Shown here one piece after another: positions 52,654-61,093 of a stretch of 64,000 bases of DNA (its first letter is position 1; each line of letters begins with the position of its first letter). Source of the stretch: Rhodococcus sp. CH91 (GTDB taxonomy: Bacteria > Actinomycetota > Actinomycetes > Mycobacteriales > Mycobacteriaceae); assembly GCF_022554085.1 (NCBI RefSeq), contig NZ_JAKFYR010000005.1:248001-312000 (forward strand), in the 5' to 3' direction. A program made the position numbers and the translations under genes. Below the pieces are notes generated by a model. It worked only from the letters and a program-made list of their open reading frames with translations, made no database searches and was not told the DNA's origin.

Positions 52654-53325
52654 ATGTCGCTGCTCGCGGAAGATCTGTTCGTCCTCCTCGTCGATGCCGA
52701 ATCCGGCAGACCTCTCGTCGACGGCATCAGATTCCCCCGCGCACTCGCCGGGGCGATCCTCCTCGAACTGGCACTCGACGAGACCGTCGGCATCGGGACC
52801 GGAGGCGACGGGGGGAGGAAGGGCCGAGTGGTCGTTCGCGACGTCGCCGAGCCCGCCGACGAACTCCTCGCGGACGCGGTGTGCCGCCTCGGCTCCTCGA
52901 AGCCGATGAAACCCACGACCGTCGTCGAGAAGTTCTCGAAAGGCGTCCGGGAGAAGCTCGCGTCGCGGGCCGTGGCACACGGTCGGGTTCGCGAGGAGGC
53001 CCGCACCGTCCTCGGAGTGTTCCCCGCTCGGCGCTGGCCCGCCGCCGACGGGACGTACCGGGAGCAGCTTCGGGAACGGATCCGCTCGGCCGTGGTCGAG
53101 GGCGGCGCTCCCGACACGCGTACCGCAGCGCTCATCGCCTTGTTGTCGGCCGCGGACGCGGTCCCGAAGATCCTGCCCGGCGAGAACAAGCGCGCCGTCC
53201 GGCGTCGCGCGAAGGAGATCGCGGCAGGGGAATGGGCGGCGAAAGCGGTACGCGATGCGGTGAACAGCATCGACGCTGCCCTGCTCGTGGCGGTCACCGC
53301 GTCCGTCGGAGTGGCAGGCAGCTGA
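52654..53325 (+). CDS. GPP34/GOLPH3-like phospho-lipid-binding protein
   Basis: A 223-residue protein of the Golgi phosphoprotein 3 fold, common in actinobacteria: MSLLAEDLFVLLVDAESGRP, LAGAILLELALDETVGIGTG, RVREEARTVLGVFPARRWPA, APDTRTAALIALLSAADAVP and EWAAKAVRDAVNSIDAALLV. In eukaryotes the family binds phosphatidylinositol 4-phosphate; the bacterial role is unknown. ATG 52654. Its 3' end is seven bases from the carboxyltransferase stop. Confidence 0.85.
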   Translation: MSLLAEDLFVLLVDAESGRPLVDGIRFPRALAGAILLELALDETVGIGTGGDGGRKGRVVVRDVAEPADELLADAVCRLGSSKPMKPTTVVEKFSKGVREKLASRAVAHGRVREEARTVLGVFPARRWPAADGTYREQLRERIRSAVVEGGAPDTRTAALIALLSAADAVPKILPGENKRAVRRRAKEIAAGEWAAKAVRDAVNSIDAALLVAVTASVGVAGS

Positions 53326-53332
53326 ACGGAAT

Positions 53333-54847
53333 TCAGCCCTGGAGGTCGGGCACTCCCAGTTTCCGGTACCGCTCGAGCCGCCGCCGGTAGCGGTCCTCCG
53401 CCGGTTCGTCGGTCAGCACCGCGAGCTCGCGAGCGACCGCGGCACCGACCCGTTTGACGAACGAGACGGGTTCCTCGGTGGCATCGGGTTTTTCGGGGAC
53501 GACCGCGTCGACGATGCCGTTGTGCAGCAGGTCTCGGGAGCGGATCCCCTGATCCTGCGCCATGGCCGGTGCGTGGGTGGTGTCGCGGTGCACGATCGCG
53601 CTGGCACCTTCGGGTGGGAGTGGAGCAAGCCAGCCGTGCTGCGCGCACAGCACCCGGTCGGCGGGCAGGAGGGCGAGCGCGCCGCCACCGGTGCCCTGGC
53701 CCAGCAGCACCGACACGGTCGGGCTCCGGAGAGTGACGAGATCGGCGAGACAGCGGGCGATCTCGGGCGCGAGTCCGCGCTCCTCGGCCTCCTTCGACAG
53801 CGATGCGCCCAGGGTGTCGATGACGAGTACCAGTGGCAGGCGCAATTCGTCGGCGAGGCGCATCGCGCGGCGTGCCTCCCGCAACGCCCCCGGGCCCATC
53901 GTCCGCTCGGGGGACTGCCCGGACCGGTCCTGACCGAACATCACGCACGAGACCCCGCGGAACCGGGCGAGCGACAACAGCACCGTGCGGTCGGATTCGC
54001 CCTCCCCCGTTCCGGACAGGGGAACCTGGGCCGATGCCGCGTGCCGCAGCAGATGCCGGATGCCGGGTCGTTCGGGACGGCGGCTGAGCATCACCGACTG
54101 CCATGCGGGAATGTCCGGGACGGCGTCGACGGTGGTGATCGCCGGACTCGCCGTCACCTCGGGCCGGCTGGGCTCGACCAGCACCCGCAGCAGACGGTGA
54201 ACCACCTGGCGTACCCCGCCGACGGGCACGACACCGTCGATGACACCTCGCCGGTAGAGATTCTCGGCGGTCTGCACGCCCTCGGGGAAGTCCTCCTGAT
54301 AGAGCGCTTTGTAGACCCGGGGGCCGAGAAAGCCGACGAGGGCGCCGGGCTCGGCAGCGGTGACGTGCCCGAGTGATCCCCACGAGGCGAACACTCCACC
54401 GGTCGTCGGATTGCGCAGGTACACCAGATATCCGAGGTGCGCGGCCTTGTGCGCCGCGACGGCGGCGGCGATCTTCACCATCTGCACGAAGGCGAGAGTG
54501 CCTTCCTGCATGCGGGTACCCCCCGAGGTCGGGGACGCGAGCAGGGGAAGTCCCTCGGCGGTCGCGCGTTCGCCCGCGGTGACGATACGTTCGGCGGCTG
54601 CGACACCGATGGAGCCTGCGAGGAAGGCGAATTCACACACGATCAACGCGACTCGGCGACCGTGCACGGTGCCCGATCCGGTGACGACGGACTCGTCGAC
54701 ACCGGACTTCTCCGCGGCTCCGGCGAGATCTGCGCGGTACTTCTCCCCGGCGCCGACCTCGATCGGCGGGACGTCCCAGGAGACGAAACTTCCCGGGTCG
54801 AGCACCGTGTCGATGAACTCCTGCGCCGAGATCCTGCCACCGGCCAC
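53333..54847 (-). CDS. Acyl-CoA carboxylase carboxyltransferase (AccD3-like, fused beta/alpha)
   Basis: A 504-residue biotin-dependent carboxyltransferase with both crotonase-fold halves: the AccD-like N-terminal half (GSGTVHGRRVALIVCEFAFL, ASPTSGGTRMQEGTLAFVQM) and the AccA-like C-terminal half (GVSCVMFGQDRSGQSPERTM, LGQGTGGGALALLPADRVLC, PPEGASAIVHRDTTHAP). It corresponds to the mycobacterial AccD3 type and would transfer CO2 from biotin to an acyl-CoA with a separate AccA subunit. GTG 54847. The acceptor acyl-CoA cannot be told. Confidence 0.88.
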   Translation of the reverse strand: MAGGRISAQEFIDTVLDPGSFVSWDVPPIEVGAGEKYRADLAGAAEKSGVDESVVTGSGTVHGRRVALIVCEFAFLAGSIGVAAAERIVTAGERATAEGLPLLASPTSGGTRMQEGTLAFVQMVKIAAAVAAHKAAHLGYLVYLRNPTTGGVFASWGSLGHVTAAEPGALVGFLGPRVYKALYQEDFPEGVQTAENLYRRGVIDGVVPVGGVRQVVHRLLRVLVEPSRPEVTASPAITTVDAVPDIPAWQSVMLSRRPERPGIRHLLRHAASAQVPLSGTGEGESDRTVLLSLARFRGVSCVMFGQDRSGQSPERTMGPGALREARRAMRLADELRLPLVLVIDTLGASLSKEAEERGLAPEIARCLADLVTLRSPTVSVLLGQGTGGGALALLPADRVLCAQHGWLAPLPPEGASAIVHRDTTHAPAMAQDQGIRSRDLLHNGIVDAVVPEKPDATEEPVSFVKRVGAAVARELAVLTDEPAEDRYRRRLERYRKLGVPDLQG

Positions 54848-54898
54848 TTCGCCTCCACCTGTCGTCGTCGGTCGACGTCAACCTATACCGGACGAAAC

Positions 54899-54952
54899 GG
54901 CGGGGAGGCGCGGTGCGGATTCCTGCGAGGAACCGCACAGAACCTCCCCGCC
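54899..54952 (-). terminator. Branched hairpin after the ABC-2 operon
   Basis: GGCGGGGAGG pairs with CCTCCCCGCC, with an inner stem from the TGCGG-TTCC arms. It lies 17 bases past the permease stop on the minus strand. Confidence 0.72.
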
Positions 54953-54968
54953 GATCGGGTCGTTCCGG

Positions 54969-56162
54969 TTATCGGCCGAGCGCTTCCTTCCAGGTGACCG
55001 TCCGACCGATGCGCAGGATCGATCGCTGGTAGATCCGCGCGGCGATCACGCTGAGCACGCCGATCGCGGCGAGCATGAGCACGATCGTGCCGACGATCTG
55101 CACCGGGGTGGCCACACCCGCGGCGATGCGCAGCGGCATGAGGATCGCCGAGAAGGGCGGAATCCAGCTCAGTGTGGTGCTCCACCCCGCGTCGGGGTCG
55201 TCGACGGACGAGAACGCCGCGAAGAACATCGCGAGGATGATCATCACCAGTGGGCCGGACGTGGCGTTGACGTCCTCCTGCCGGGAGACCATCGAGCCCG
55301 CCGCGGCGTAGAGCACCGCGAAGAAGGCGAACCCGAGGACGAACCAGCCGAGGGTGCCGGCGAGGACACCGAGCGCGGTGCCGGTGATCGTGAGGGTGCC
55401 GGTGGCGAGCGCGGTGCCGACACCGACCGCACCGTAGGCCGTGAGTTGCAGAAGCCCGACCGCGCCGATACCGAGGATCTTCCCCCACAGCAACTGCAGG
55501 GGACGCAGGGTGGACAGCAGCAGTTCGACGACCCGCGAGGACTTCTCCTCGACGACACCCATCGCGACGTACATGCCGAACATGAGGATCTGCATGTAGA
55601 GCAGGATCACGGCAATGACCGACAGGATGACGCGTTGTCCCTGTTCGGGATCCGGCGGGTCGAGAGCGTCGACGGTCACGGTCGCGGCGGACACGTCGGC
55701 GGCGACCGCGGCGGGATCGACACCGCGATCCGTCAGCGCGGTGGCCTGGGCCTGCTGTACGACGGCGGCTTCGACGACCGCGCGGACCTCGCTGTCGAGT
55801 TCCGACTCGGTGATCGCCGTGACGCTCGCTCCGTCGCCGGGCACGAGGGCGACGTCGAGATCGCCGGCGGCGACCCGGTCGCGGGCGGTGCCGGCATCCG
55901 GGACCTCGGAGACGTCGAGCGGAGTACCGATGGTCTCGCCGAGGGAGGAGATCGTCGTCTGCAGCGCGGGTGCCCCGACGACGCCGACGGTGGGTCGATC
56001 GTCGTCGCCGCCGGAGAGGATCGACGTGGCGACGATGCCGACGACGATCGCGACCAGAATGATCGCGTTGCTGATCAGGAAGCTCTTCTTACGGACCTGG
56101 GTGACGAACTCGCGCGAGGCGACGAGCCCGATCGCGCGGGCGTTGCTCAGCGGGGCGCTCAT
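54969..56162 (-). CDS. ABC-2 transporter permease (NatB-like)
   Basis: A 397-residue protein: a first membrane segment (SFLISNAIILVAIVVGIVAT), an external domain of about 140 residues (DRPTVGVVGAPALQTTISSL through DALDPPDPEQGQ), then five or six further segments including YMQILMFGMYVAMGVVEEKS and WFVLGFAFFAVLYAAAGSMV, SRQEDVNATSGPLVMIILAM. This is the NatB/ABC2_membrane_3 type, exporting sodium, peptides or drugs. ATG 56162 overlaps the ATPase stop by four bases. Confidence 0.9.
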   Translation of the reverse strand: MSAPLSNARAIGLVASREFVTQVRKKSFLISNAIILVAIVVGIVATSILSGGDDDRPTVGVVGAPALQTTISSLGETIGTPLDVSEVPDAGTARDRVAAGDLDVALVPGDGASVTAITESELDSEVRAVVEAAVVQQAQATALTDRGVDPAAVAADVSAATVTVDALDPPDPEQGQRVILSVIAVILLYMQILMFGMYVAMGVVEEKSSRVVELLLSTLRPLQLLWGKILGIGAVGLLQLTAYGAVGVGTALATGTLTITGTALGVLAGTLGWFVLGFAFFAVLYAAAGSMVSRQEDVNATSGPLVMIILAMFFAAFSSVDDPDAGWSTTLSWIPPFSAILMPLRIAAGVATPVQIVGTIVLMLAAIGVLSVIAARIYQRSILRIGRTVTWKEALGR

Positions 56163-57049
56163 GCGGCGACCACCTCTCGGAACAGTTCGGTCAGGGACGG
56201 GCGCCGGAGTGAGAACTCGTGAACGGGGCCGGTGGCCAGGGCGGCCTTGAGGATCAGCTGGTCGTCTGTTCCGGGGGCGACGGTCAGCACGGTGCGTTCG
56301 GTCTCGTACTCGGCCAGGGTGACCCCGGGCAGGCCTGTCGCCCACCCGTGGGGTGCCTGCGGCGCGTGGACGACGAGCCGTGCGTCACCTCCGGAGCGCA
56401 GGTCGTCGACGGTGCCCAGCGCGCGCATCCTGCCCGCGCCGATGATGCCGACGCGGTCGCACAGACGCTGGACCAGATCGAGTTGGTGGCTCGAGAACAC
56501 CACCGGGACACCCTCTTTCGCCTTCTCCAGCAGGACGTCGCTCATGACGTCCACCGCGACGGGGTCGAGTCCGGAGAAGGGTTCGTCGAGTACGAGAACC
56601 TTCGGATCGTGCACGAGCGCGGCGGCGAGCTGCACACGCTGCTGATTGCCGAGGGAGAGTGCGTCGACGGTATCGCCGAGACGTTCGGCGATCCCGAGTC
56701 GTTCGGTCCACCGCTGCACCGCATCGGTCGCCTCCGAATTCGAAAGGCCGTGCAGTCGAGCGAGGTAGGACAGTTGCTTGCCGACCTTCATCTTCGGGTA
56801 CAGGCCGCGTTCCTCGGGCATGTATCCGATCGTGCGGCGGACCTCGAGGTCGACGGGCCGCCCGTCGATGCGGACCTCACCGGAGTCGGCGGCCAGGACG
56901 CCGAGAATGATCCGCATCGTGGTGGTCTTGCCCGCGCCGTTGCTGCCGACGAAACCGAACAGTTCGCCGGGGCGGATTTCGAAGCTCACGCCGTCGAGAG
57001 CGATCTTGTCGCCGTAGCGTTTCGAGAGAGTGTCGATCGTCAGTGTCAC
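56159..57049 (-). CDS. ABC-2 transporter ATPase (NatA-like)
   Basis: A 296-residue ATPase: Walker A GFVGSNGAGKTTTMRIILGV, Q-loop region TIGYMPEERGLYPKM, signature LSLGNQQRVQLAAALVHDPK and Walker B VLVLDEPFSGLDPVAVD, switch His in SSHQLDLV. The C-terminal 90 residues hold the extra domain of the NatA/DrrA group. GTG 57049 follows GAGGACC and overlaps the stop of the upstream membrane-protein gene by four bases. It drives the following permease. Confidence 0.92.
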   Translation of the reverse strand: MTLTIDTLSKRYGDKIALDGVSFEIRPGELFGFVGSNGAGKTTTMRIILGVLAADSGEVRIDGRPVDLEVRRTIGYMPEERGLYPKMKVGKQLSYLARLHGLSNSEATDAVQRWTERLGIAERLGDTVDALSLGNQQRVQLAAALVHDPKVLVLDEPFSGLDPVAVDVMSDVLLEKAKEGVPVVFSSHQLDLVQRLCDRVGIIGAGRMRALGTVDDLRSGGDARLVVHAPQAPHGWATGLPGVTLAEYETERTVLTVAPGTDDQLILKAALATGPVHEFSLRRPSLTELFREVVAA

Positions 57050-57582
57050 GGCAGGTCCTCCGGGTCGTCGTCGGGGCGGGTCCAGGCGAGCAGAACGGCG
57101 GGCAGGCAACCACTGAACAGTATCGAGGCGAGAACGAAGCCGCCCGCGGAATAGGCGAGTGCCCGATGATCGAGCGTGTCGAGCGACGCGCTCCACAGCA
57201 GTGTGAAGACGGGGAGCATCAGCAGTCCCTGTGCCACGGACAGGCCGATCGAACGGGCACTGTTGCGTTCGGCGATCTCACGTTCGTCGAGGGCGTGGCG
57301 GGGCGCATCGGACTGCCGCCCCGACACGATCTGCAAGCAGGTCCACACCGGAAGGAAGGCGATCGTGACCGGCAGCCAGACGAGGGCGGCGAACATCGTG
57401 AAGTACGAGGCGATCGCGGTGGCGAACATGAGCGCGATCAGCGCCAGGACCGTGCCGGCGAGAATGCGACGGCGGTGCTGGGTGCGCCAGTTCGGCAACC
57501 ATCCGGCAGTGAGTTTCTCGTTCTCGAGGAACCGGCGGGTGCGGCGGTCTTCGTAACGGTCGAGCAGGGACGGGGTGGACAT
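57046..57582 (-). CDS. Hypothetical four-helix membrane protein
   Basis: A 178-residue protein: a cytoplasmic N-terminus (MSTPSLLDRYEDRRTRRFLE), then four hydrophobic segments in two pairs (RRILAGTVLALIALMFATAI, FTMFAALVWLPVTIAFLPVW, LSVAQGLLMLPVFTLLWSAS, ALAYSAGGFVLASILFSGCL). No family recognised. It lies between the XRE regulator (2 bases apart) and the ABC ATPase (4-base overlap), so it belongs to that transport unit. Possibly an accessory or sensor subunit. Confidence 0.8.
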   Translation of the reverse strand: MSTPSLLDRYEDRRTRRFLENEKLTAGWLPNWRTQHRRRILAGTVLALIALMFATAIASYFTMFAALVWLPVTIAFLPVWTCLQIVSGRQSDAPRHALDEREIAERNSARSIGLSVAQGLLMLPVFTLLWSASLDTLDHRALAYSAGGFVLASILFSGCLPAVLLAWTRPDDDPEDLP

Positions 57583-57584
57583 CG

Positions 57585-57857
57585 TCAGGCCCCCTTCCGA
57601 GGCTTGTACAACTCGGTCGACAACGGGGTGAACTCGGTTCGGGAGAACACTGCCTCGACCGGAAGCCCGAACACGTCACAGATCCGGAAGGCCAGATCGA
57701 GACTCGGATAGTGGTCGCCTCGTTCCAGGGCGCCGACGGTCTGAGGGTTCACCTCGATGAGTTCGGCCAGTTGTGCGCGGCTCATCCCGCGTTCCGCGCG
57801 CAGGACGCGGATGCGGTTGTAGATGGGGAGCGTTTCCCCGCGGCGTACCGGACTCAT
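57585..57857 (-). CDS. XRE/Cro-type small regulator (YozG-like)
   Basis: A 90-residue protein with a Cro-type helix-turn-helix at 27-47 (SRAQLAELIEVNPQTVGALE) and RGDHYPSLDLAFRICDVFGL, typical of short regulators of ABC exporters and of the DUF2178-associated XRE group. The C-terminal tail is short and basic. ATG 57857 is only three bases from a perfect inverted repeat that overlaps its promoter, so it should repress its own operon, which includes the membrane protein and the ABC-2 pump. A leaderless mRNA is suggested by the promoter position. Confidence 0.87.
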   Translation of the reverse strand: MSPVRRGETLPIYNRIRVLRAERGMSRAQLAELIEVNPQTVGALERGDHYPSLDLAFRICDVFGLPVEAVFSRTEFTPLSTELYKPRKGA

Positions 57858-57860
57858 GGA

Positions 57861-57893
57861 ACAAAGTGTTAGGAAAACACAACACTTTGTCAA
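57861..57893 (-). promoter_or_regulatory. Promoter with overlapping 10-bp inverted repeat for the XRE operon
   Basis: ACAAAGTGTT (57861-57870) and AACACTTTGT (57881-57890) form a perfect inverted repeat around ten bases. On the minus strand TTGACA (57888-57893) and TAACAC, 16 bases later, look like -35 and -10 boxes, with the two arms lying over them. The ATG follows about ten bases after the -10, so transcription may start at or next to the start codon. The XRE protein is the likely ligand. Confidence 0.8.
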
Positions 57894-57926
57894 CCGCTGA
57901 AGACGACGCCCTGCTCAGTGGCCTGC

Positions 57927-58301
57927 TCAGTCGTCGTCGAAACCGCGAAGCCGATCGAGTTCGCGGCGCTCCTTCTTCGTCGGGCGACCCGTCCCGCGGT
58001 CCCGGCGGGGAAGTGCGGCGAGGATCTCCTTCGGCGGCGGCGGGGGACTGTGGTCGATGTACGCGGTCGCGGCGATCGGTGCTCCGACCCGCTTGTTCAC
58101 CAGTTGGGTGACCTCGACGATCTTCTCCGTGCCGTGCGCACGCACGCGCACCTCGGCACCGATCGTCACCGGCGTCGACGGCTTGGCCGTCACACCGTCG
58201 ACCCGGACGTGCCCGGCGCGGCACGCGCTCGCCGCGGCCGAGCGGGTCTTGAACAACCGGACCGACCACGTCCAACTGTCCACCCGGACGCTTCCACCCA
58301 T
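57927..58301 (-). CDS. S4-domain RNA-binding protein (Hsp15-like)
   Basis: A 124-residue protein with an N-terminal S4 domain (SVRVDSWTWSVRLFKTRSAA, ASACRAGHVRVDGVTAKPST) and a basic, Pro-rich C-terminal tail (SPPPPPKEILAALPRRDRGT, then KKERRELDRLRGF). This is the Hsp15/YrfH type that binds stalled 50S subunits carrying nascent chains. ATG 58301 immediately follows the stop of the ABC-F gene, so it is co-translated with a ribosome-acting ATPase. Confidence 0.9.
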   Translation of the reverse strand: MGGSVRVDSWTWSVRLFKTRSAAASACRAGHVRVDGVTAKPSTPVTIGAEVRVRAHGTEKIVEVTQLVNKRVGAPIAATAYIDHSPPPPPKEILAALPRRDRGTGRPTKKERRELDRLRGFDDD

Positions 58302-59939
58302 CTACAGCAACTCCTCGCTCAGCTTCCCGCCCTCGAGCATCCATCGGCGTGTACTCCGCGTGGTCTCCAGCATGCGGCGATCGTGCGTGATCAGCAGCAG
58401 GGTGCCGTCGAAACTGTCGACGGCCTGCTCGAGTTGCTCGATCGCCGGAAGGTCGAGGTGGTTGGTGGGTTCGTCCAGGACCAGCAGATTGACTCCCCGC
58501 GCCTGCAGCAACGCGAGTCCGGCACGGGTGCGTTCGCCGGGGGAGAGCGACGAGGCCGTCCGCAACACGTGGTGTCCCTTGAGCGCGAACTTCGCCAGCA
58601 GGGTTCGTAGGTCGGCATCCGGCCAGTCGGGCACATTGCGCCCGAACGCCTCGACCAGCGGCTCGTCACCTTCGAACAGGCTGCGCGCCTGGTCGATCTC
58701 CCCGACGAGCACACCCGATCCGAGCGACGCCCGGCCGGAATCCGGCTCGATCGTGCCGAGCAGCAGGCCCAGCAGTGTGGATTTGCCGGCACCGTTCGGG
58801 CCGGTGACGACGATGCGATCGCCCCACTCCACCTGGGTGGTCACCGGGCCGAGCGTGAAGCGGCCTCGCCGCACCACGGCCTCGTCGAGGGTCGCGACGA
58901 CCGTGCCGCTGCGCGGGGCCGCGGCGATCGACATCCGCAGTTCCCATTCCTTGCGAGGCTCCTCGACCACATCGAGCCGCTCGATGCGCCGTTGTGTCTG
59001 GCGCGCCTTCGCGGCCTGCTTCTCGGTGGCCTCCGCGCGGTGCTTGCGTCCGACCTTGTCGTTGTCCTTGGACTTGCGCCGTGCGTTCCGGACGCCGTGC
59101 TCGAGCCAATTGCGTTGCATCCGAGCACGTTCCTCGAGCTGCGCCTTCGTATCGGCGAACTCGTCGTACTGCTCGCGCGCGTGACGGCGCGCCACCTCGC
59201 GCTCGACCAGATACGCCTCGTAACCACCCTCGTAGACCGAGATCTGCTGCTGCACCGGATCGAGTTCGACGATGCCCGTGACGGTGCGAGCGAGGAACTC
59301 ACGGTCGTGGCTGACGAGCACCAGGGCCGTACGTGTCTCGTCCACGAACCGTTCGAGTCGTTCGAGTCCGGCCAGATCCAGATCGTTCGTCGGCTCGTCC
59401 AGCAGGAGCACGTCGTAGCGCGACAGCAGCAGTGCGGCCAGCCCGGCCCGCGCGGCCTGGCCGCCCGACAGGCCCGTCATCGGCGCCTCGAGGCCGACGT
59501 CCAGGCCGAGATCGTCGACCACCTTCTCGGCGCGCTCGGCCAGATCGGCACCGCCGAGCGCGAGCCATCGTTCGAGAGCGGGAGTGTAGTGGTCCTCCTC
59601 GGAGTCGCCGAGTCGCTCGGCGGCGTCGTTCATGACGGCCTCGGCGGCAGCGACACCGGTTCGACGTGCGAGGAAACCGAGGATCGTCTCGCCCGGCACC
59701 CGTTCGGGTTCCTGGGCGAGATACCCGATGGTCGCGTCGGGCGGGCTGAGGATCACGGAGCCCGTGACGTCGGCATCGCCGACCCCGGCGAGTGTCGTGA
59801 GCAGCGTCGATTTTCCGGCGCCGTTCGCCCCCACCAGGCCGATCACGTCGCCCGGCGCGACGGTGAGATCGAGTCCCTCGAACAGGACACGCTCTCCACG
59901 GGAGGCCGACAGGCCGTTGATACGAAGTGTTGCGCTCAC
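58302..59939 (-). CDS. ABC-F family ATPase
   Basis: A 545-residue soluble protein with two ABC domains and no membrane segment. First Walker A GANGAGKST and signature GLSGGQAARAGLAAL, LLLDEPTNDLD; second GPNGAGKST and LSPGERTRAGLALL, LVLDEPTNHLD. The linker (about 235-300) is Lys/Arg/Gln-rich (ARMQRNWLEHGVRNARRKSK, DNDKVGRKHRAEATEKQ), the part that reaches the ribosome in ABC-F proteins. It acts in translation or antibiotic protection. GTG 59939. It heads a two-gene unit with the S4-domain protein. Confidence 0.9.
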   Translation of the reverse strand: MSATLRINGLSASRGERVLFEGLDLTVAPGDVIGLVGANGAGKSTLLTTLAGVGDADVTGSVILSPPDATIGYLAQEPERVPGETILGFLARRTGVAAAEAVMNDAAERLGDSEEDHYTPALERWLALGGADLAERAEKVVDDLGLDVGLEAPMTGLSGGQAARAGLAALLLSRYDVLLLDEPTNDLDLAGLERLERFVDETRTALVLVSHDREFLARTVTGIVELDPVQQQISVYEGGYEAYLVEREVARRHAREQYDEFADTKAQLEERARMQRNWLEHGVRNARRKSKDNDKVGRKHRAEATEKQAAKARQTQRRIERLDVVEEPRKEWELRMSIAAAPRSGTVVATLDEAVVRRGRFTLGPVTTQVEWGDRIVVTGPNGAGKSTLLGLLLGTIEPDSGRASLGSGVLVGEIDQARSLFEGDEPLVEAFGRNVPDWPDADLRTLLAKFALKGHHVLRTASSLSPGERTRAGLALLQARGVNLLVLDEPTNHLDLPAIEQLEQAVDSFDGTLLLITHDRRMLETTRSTRRWMLEGGKLSEELL

Positions 59940-60019
59940 GCTCCGAGTATCCCGGTCGTGGTGGACCCGGCTTCCGGCGCGGGTCGGTAGGCAGGGGGAT
60001 CCGTGCGGCGCGAGCGGGG

Positions 60020-61093
60020 TCAGCGTGCGGGACCGGATTCGAGAACGATCTCGGCGGAACGCTTTCCGCCGTCCTCGGTGGTCCATTCGATCGTCACGAC
60101 GTCCCCGGGACGCCGTCGCAGCAGAAGTTCCTCGAGTCCGGAGGTCGACGGCACGGGCTCGCCGGCGAACGACACCACGACGTCACCGACGTCGAGCCCG
60201 GCTCGGTAGGCGGGGCTCCCGTAGGACACCCACAACACTTCCGCACCGACTTCCCGTCCGTCGGCGCGGACCGTGGTGACGGACGCGCCGAGTCGTGGCG
60301 TGGGACCCACGTGCACCGACCCGTCGCTCACTCCGGAACGCACCTGATCGACCACTGCGAGTGCTTCGGTGATCGGCACGGCGTACGCCTCGGGGGACGT
60401 CTCCGGCGTCGTATCGGTGTTCCGCTGCACGGCACCGGCGGTGTTGATACCCACGACCGTTCCGTAGTCGTCGACGAGCGGGCCACCGGAATCGCCCGGG
60501 CGGATCGGAGCATCGGTGCGGATCATCCCGGTGAGACGGTGGCGAGAACCGTCCGTGGAATCGCGGACCACCACGTTGCGGTCGAACTCGACGATGGTGC
60601 CCGGGGTCGCCACGACGACTCCACCGCCCTCCGAATTGCCGAAGGCCGTGACCGGGACGCCCACCGGGGGCAGGTCCTCGGCGAGGGTGGCGACGGGCAG
60701 GTCGCCCGCGGTGCCGAGTTGCAGGACGGCGAGATCCCGCTCGCGGTCGTAGCCGAGGACCTCCGCGTCGTAGATCAGCCCGGTGGCACCGCTGACAGCG
60801 CTGATGTCGGTGGCACCGCTCACCACGTGGTGGTTGGTGAGGACGGTGCCGTCGGGCGTGAGCACGATCCCGGTGCCGGTGATCCCCGTCCACCCCGCGG
60901 TCGCGTCGATCGTCACGACGACGGGAAGCGTGCGCGCGGCGAGCTCGTCCGCGGCCAGCGGCACCGGGGGAGGCGCCACCGGTGCCGGTGGCGGGGGAGG
61001 GAGCGCGACGTCGATCAGGACGGGCGCCGAGGCGACGAGGCTGGCGGTGGTCGCGAGCGCGACCAGCAGGACCGATCCGCCGCGCCCGCTCAC
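60020..61093 (-). CDS. Secreted HtrA/DegP-like serine protease with PDZ domain
   Basis: A 357-residue exported protein: N-terminal hydrophobic segment (about 7-25), a Pro-rich linker (ALPPPPPAPVAPPPVPLAAD), a trypsin-like domain with H89 (TNHHVV), D120 (RERDLAVLQL) and S202 (GDSGGPLVDDYGTVVGINTA), then a PDZ domain at about 260-355 (PAYRAGLDVGDVVVSFAGEP). It degrades or processes misfolded exported proteins. GTG 61093 overlaps the stop of the monooxygenase gene by four bases. Confidence 0.9.
   Translation of the reverse strand: MSGRGGSVLLVALATTASLVASAPVLIDVALPPPPPAPVAPPPVPLAADELAARTLPVVVTIDATAGWTGITGTGIVLTPDGTVLTNHHVVSGATDISAVSGATGLIYDAEVLGYDRERDLAVLQLGTAGDLPVATLAEDLPPVGVPVTAFGNSEGGGVVVATPGTIVEFDRNVVVRDSTDGSRHRLTGMIRTDAPIRPGDSGGPLVDDYGTVVGINTAGAVQRNTDTTPETSPEAYAVPITEALAVVDQVRSGVSDGSVHVGPTPRLGASVTTVRADGREVGAEVLWVSYGSPAYRAGLDVGDVVVSFAGEPVPSTSGLEELLLRRRPGDVVTIEWTTEDGGKRSAEIVLESGPAR

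Noticed and set aside
50631-54383. One open frame of 1250 codons on the minus strand covering the acyl-CoA synthetase and the region upstream.
   Set aside because: The upstream 620 codons are antisense to the GPP34 and carboxyltransferase genes and are Arg/Pro/Ala-rich shadow sequence; the true start is ATG 52523 with GGAAGGA.
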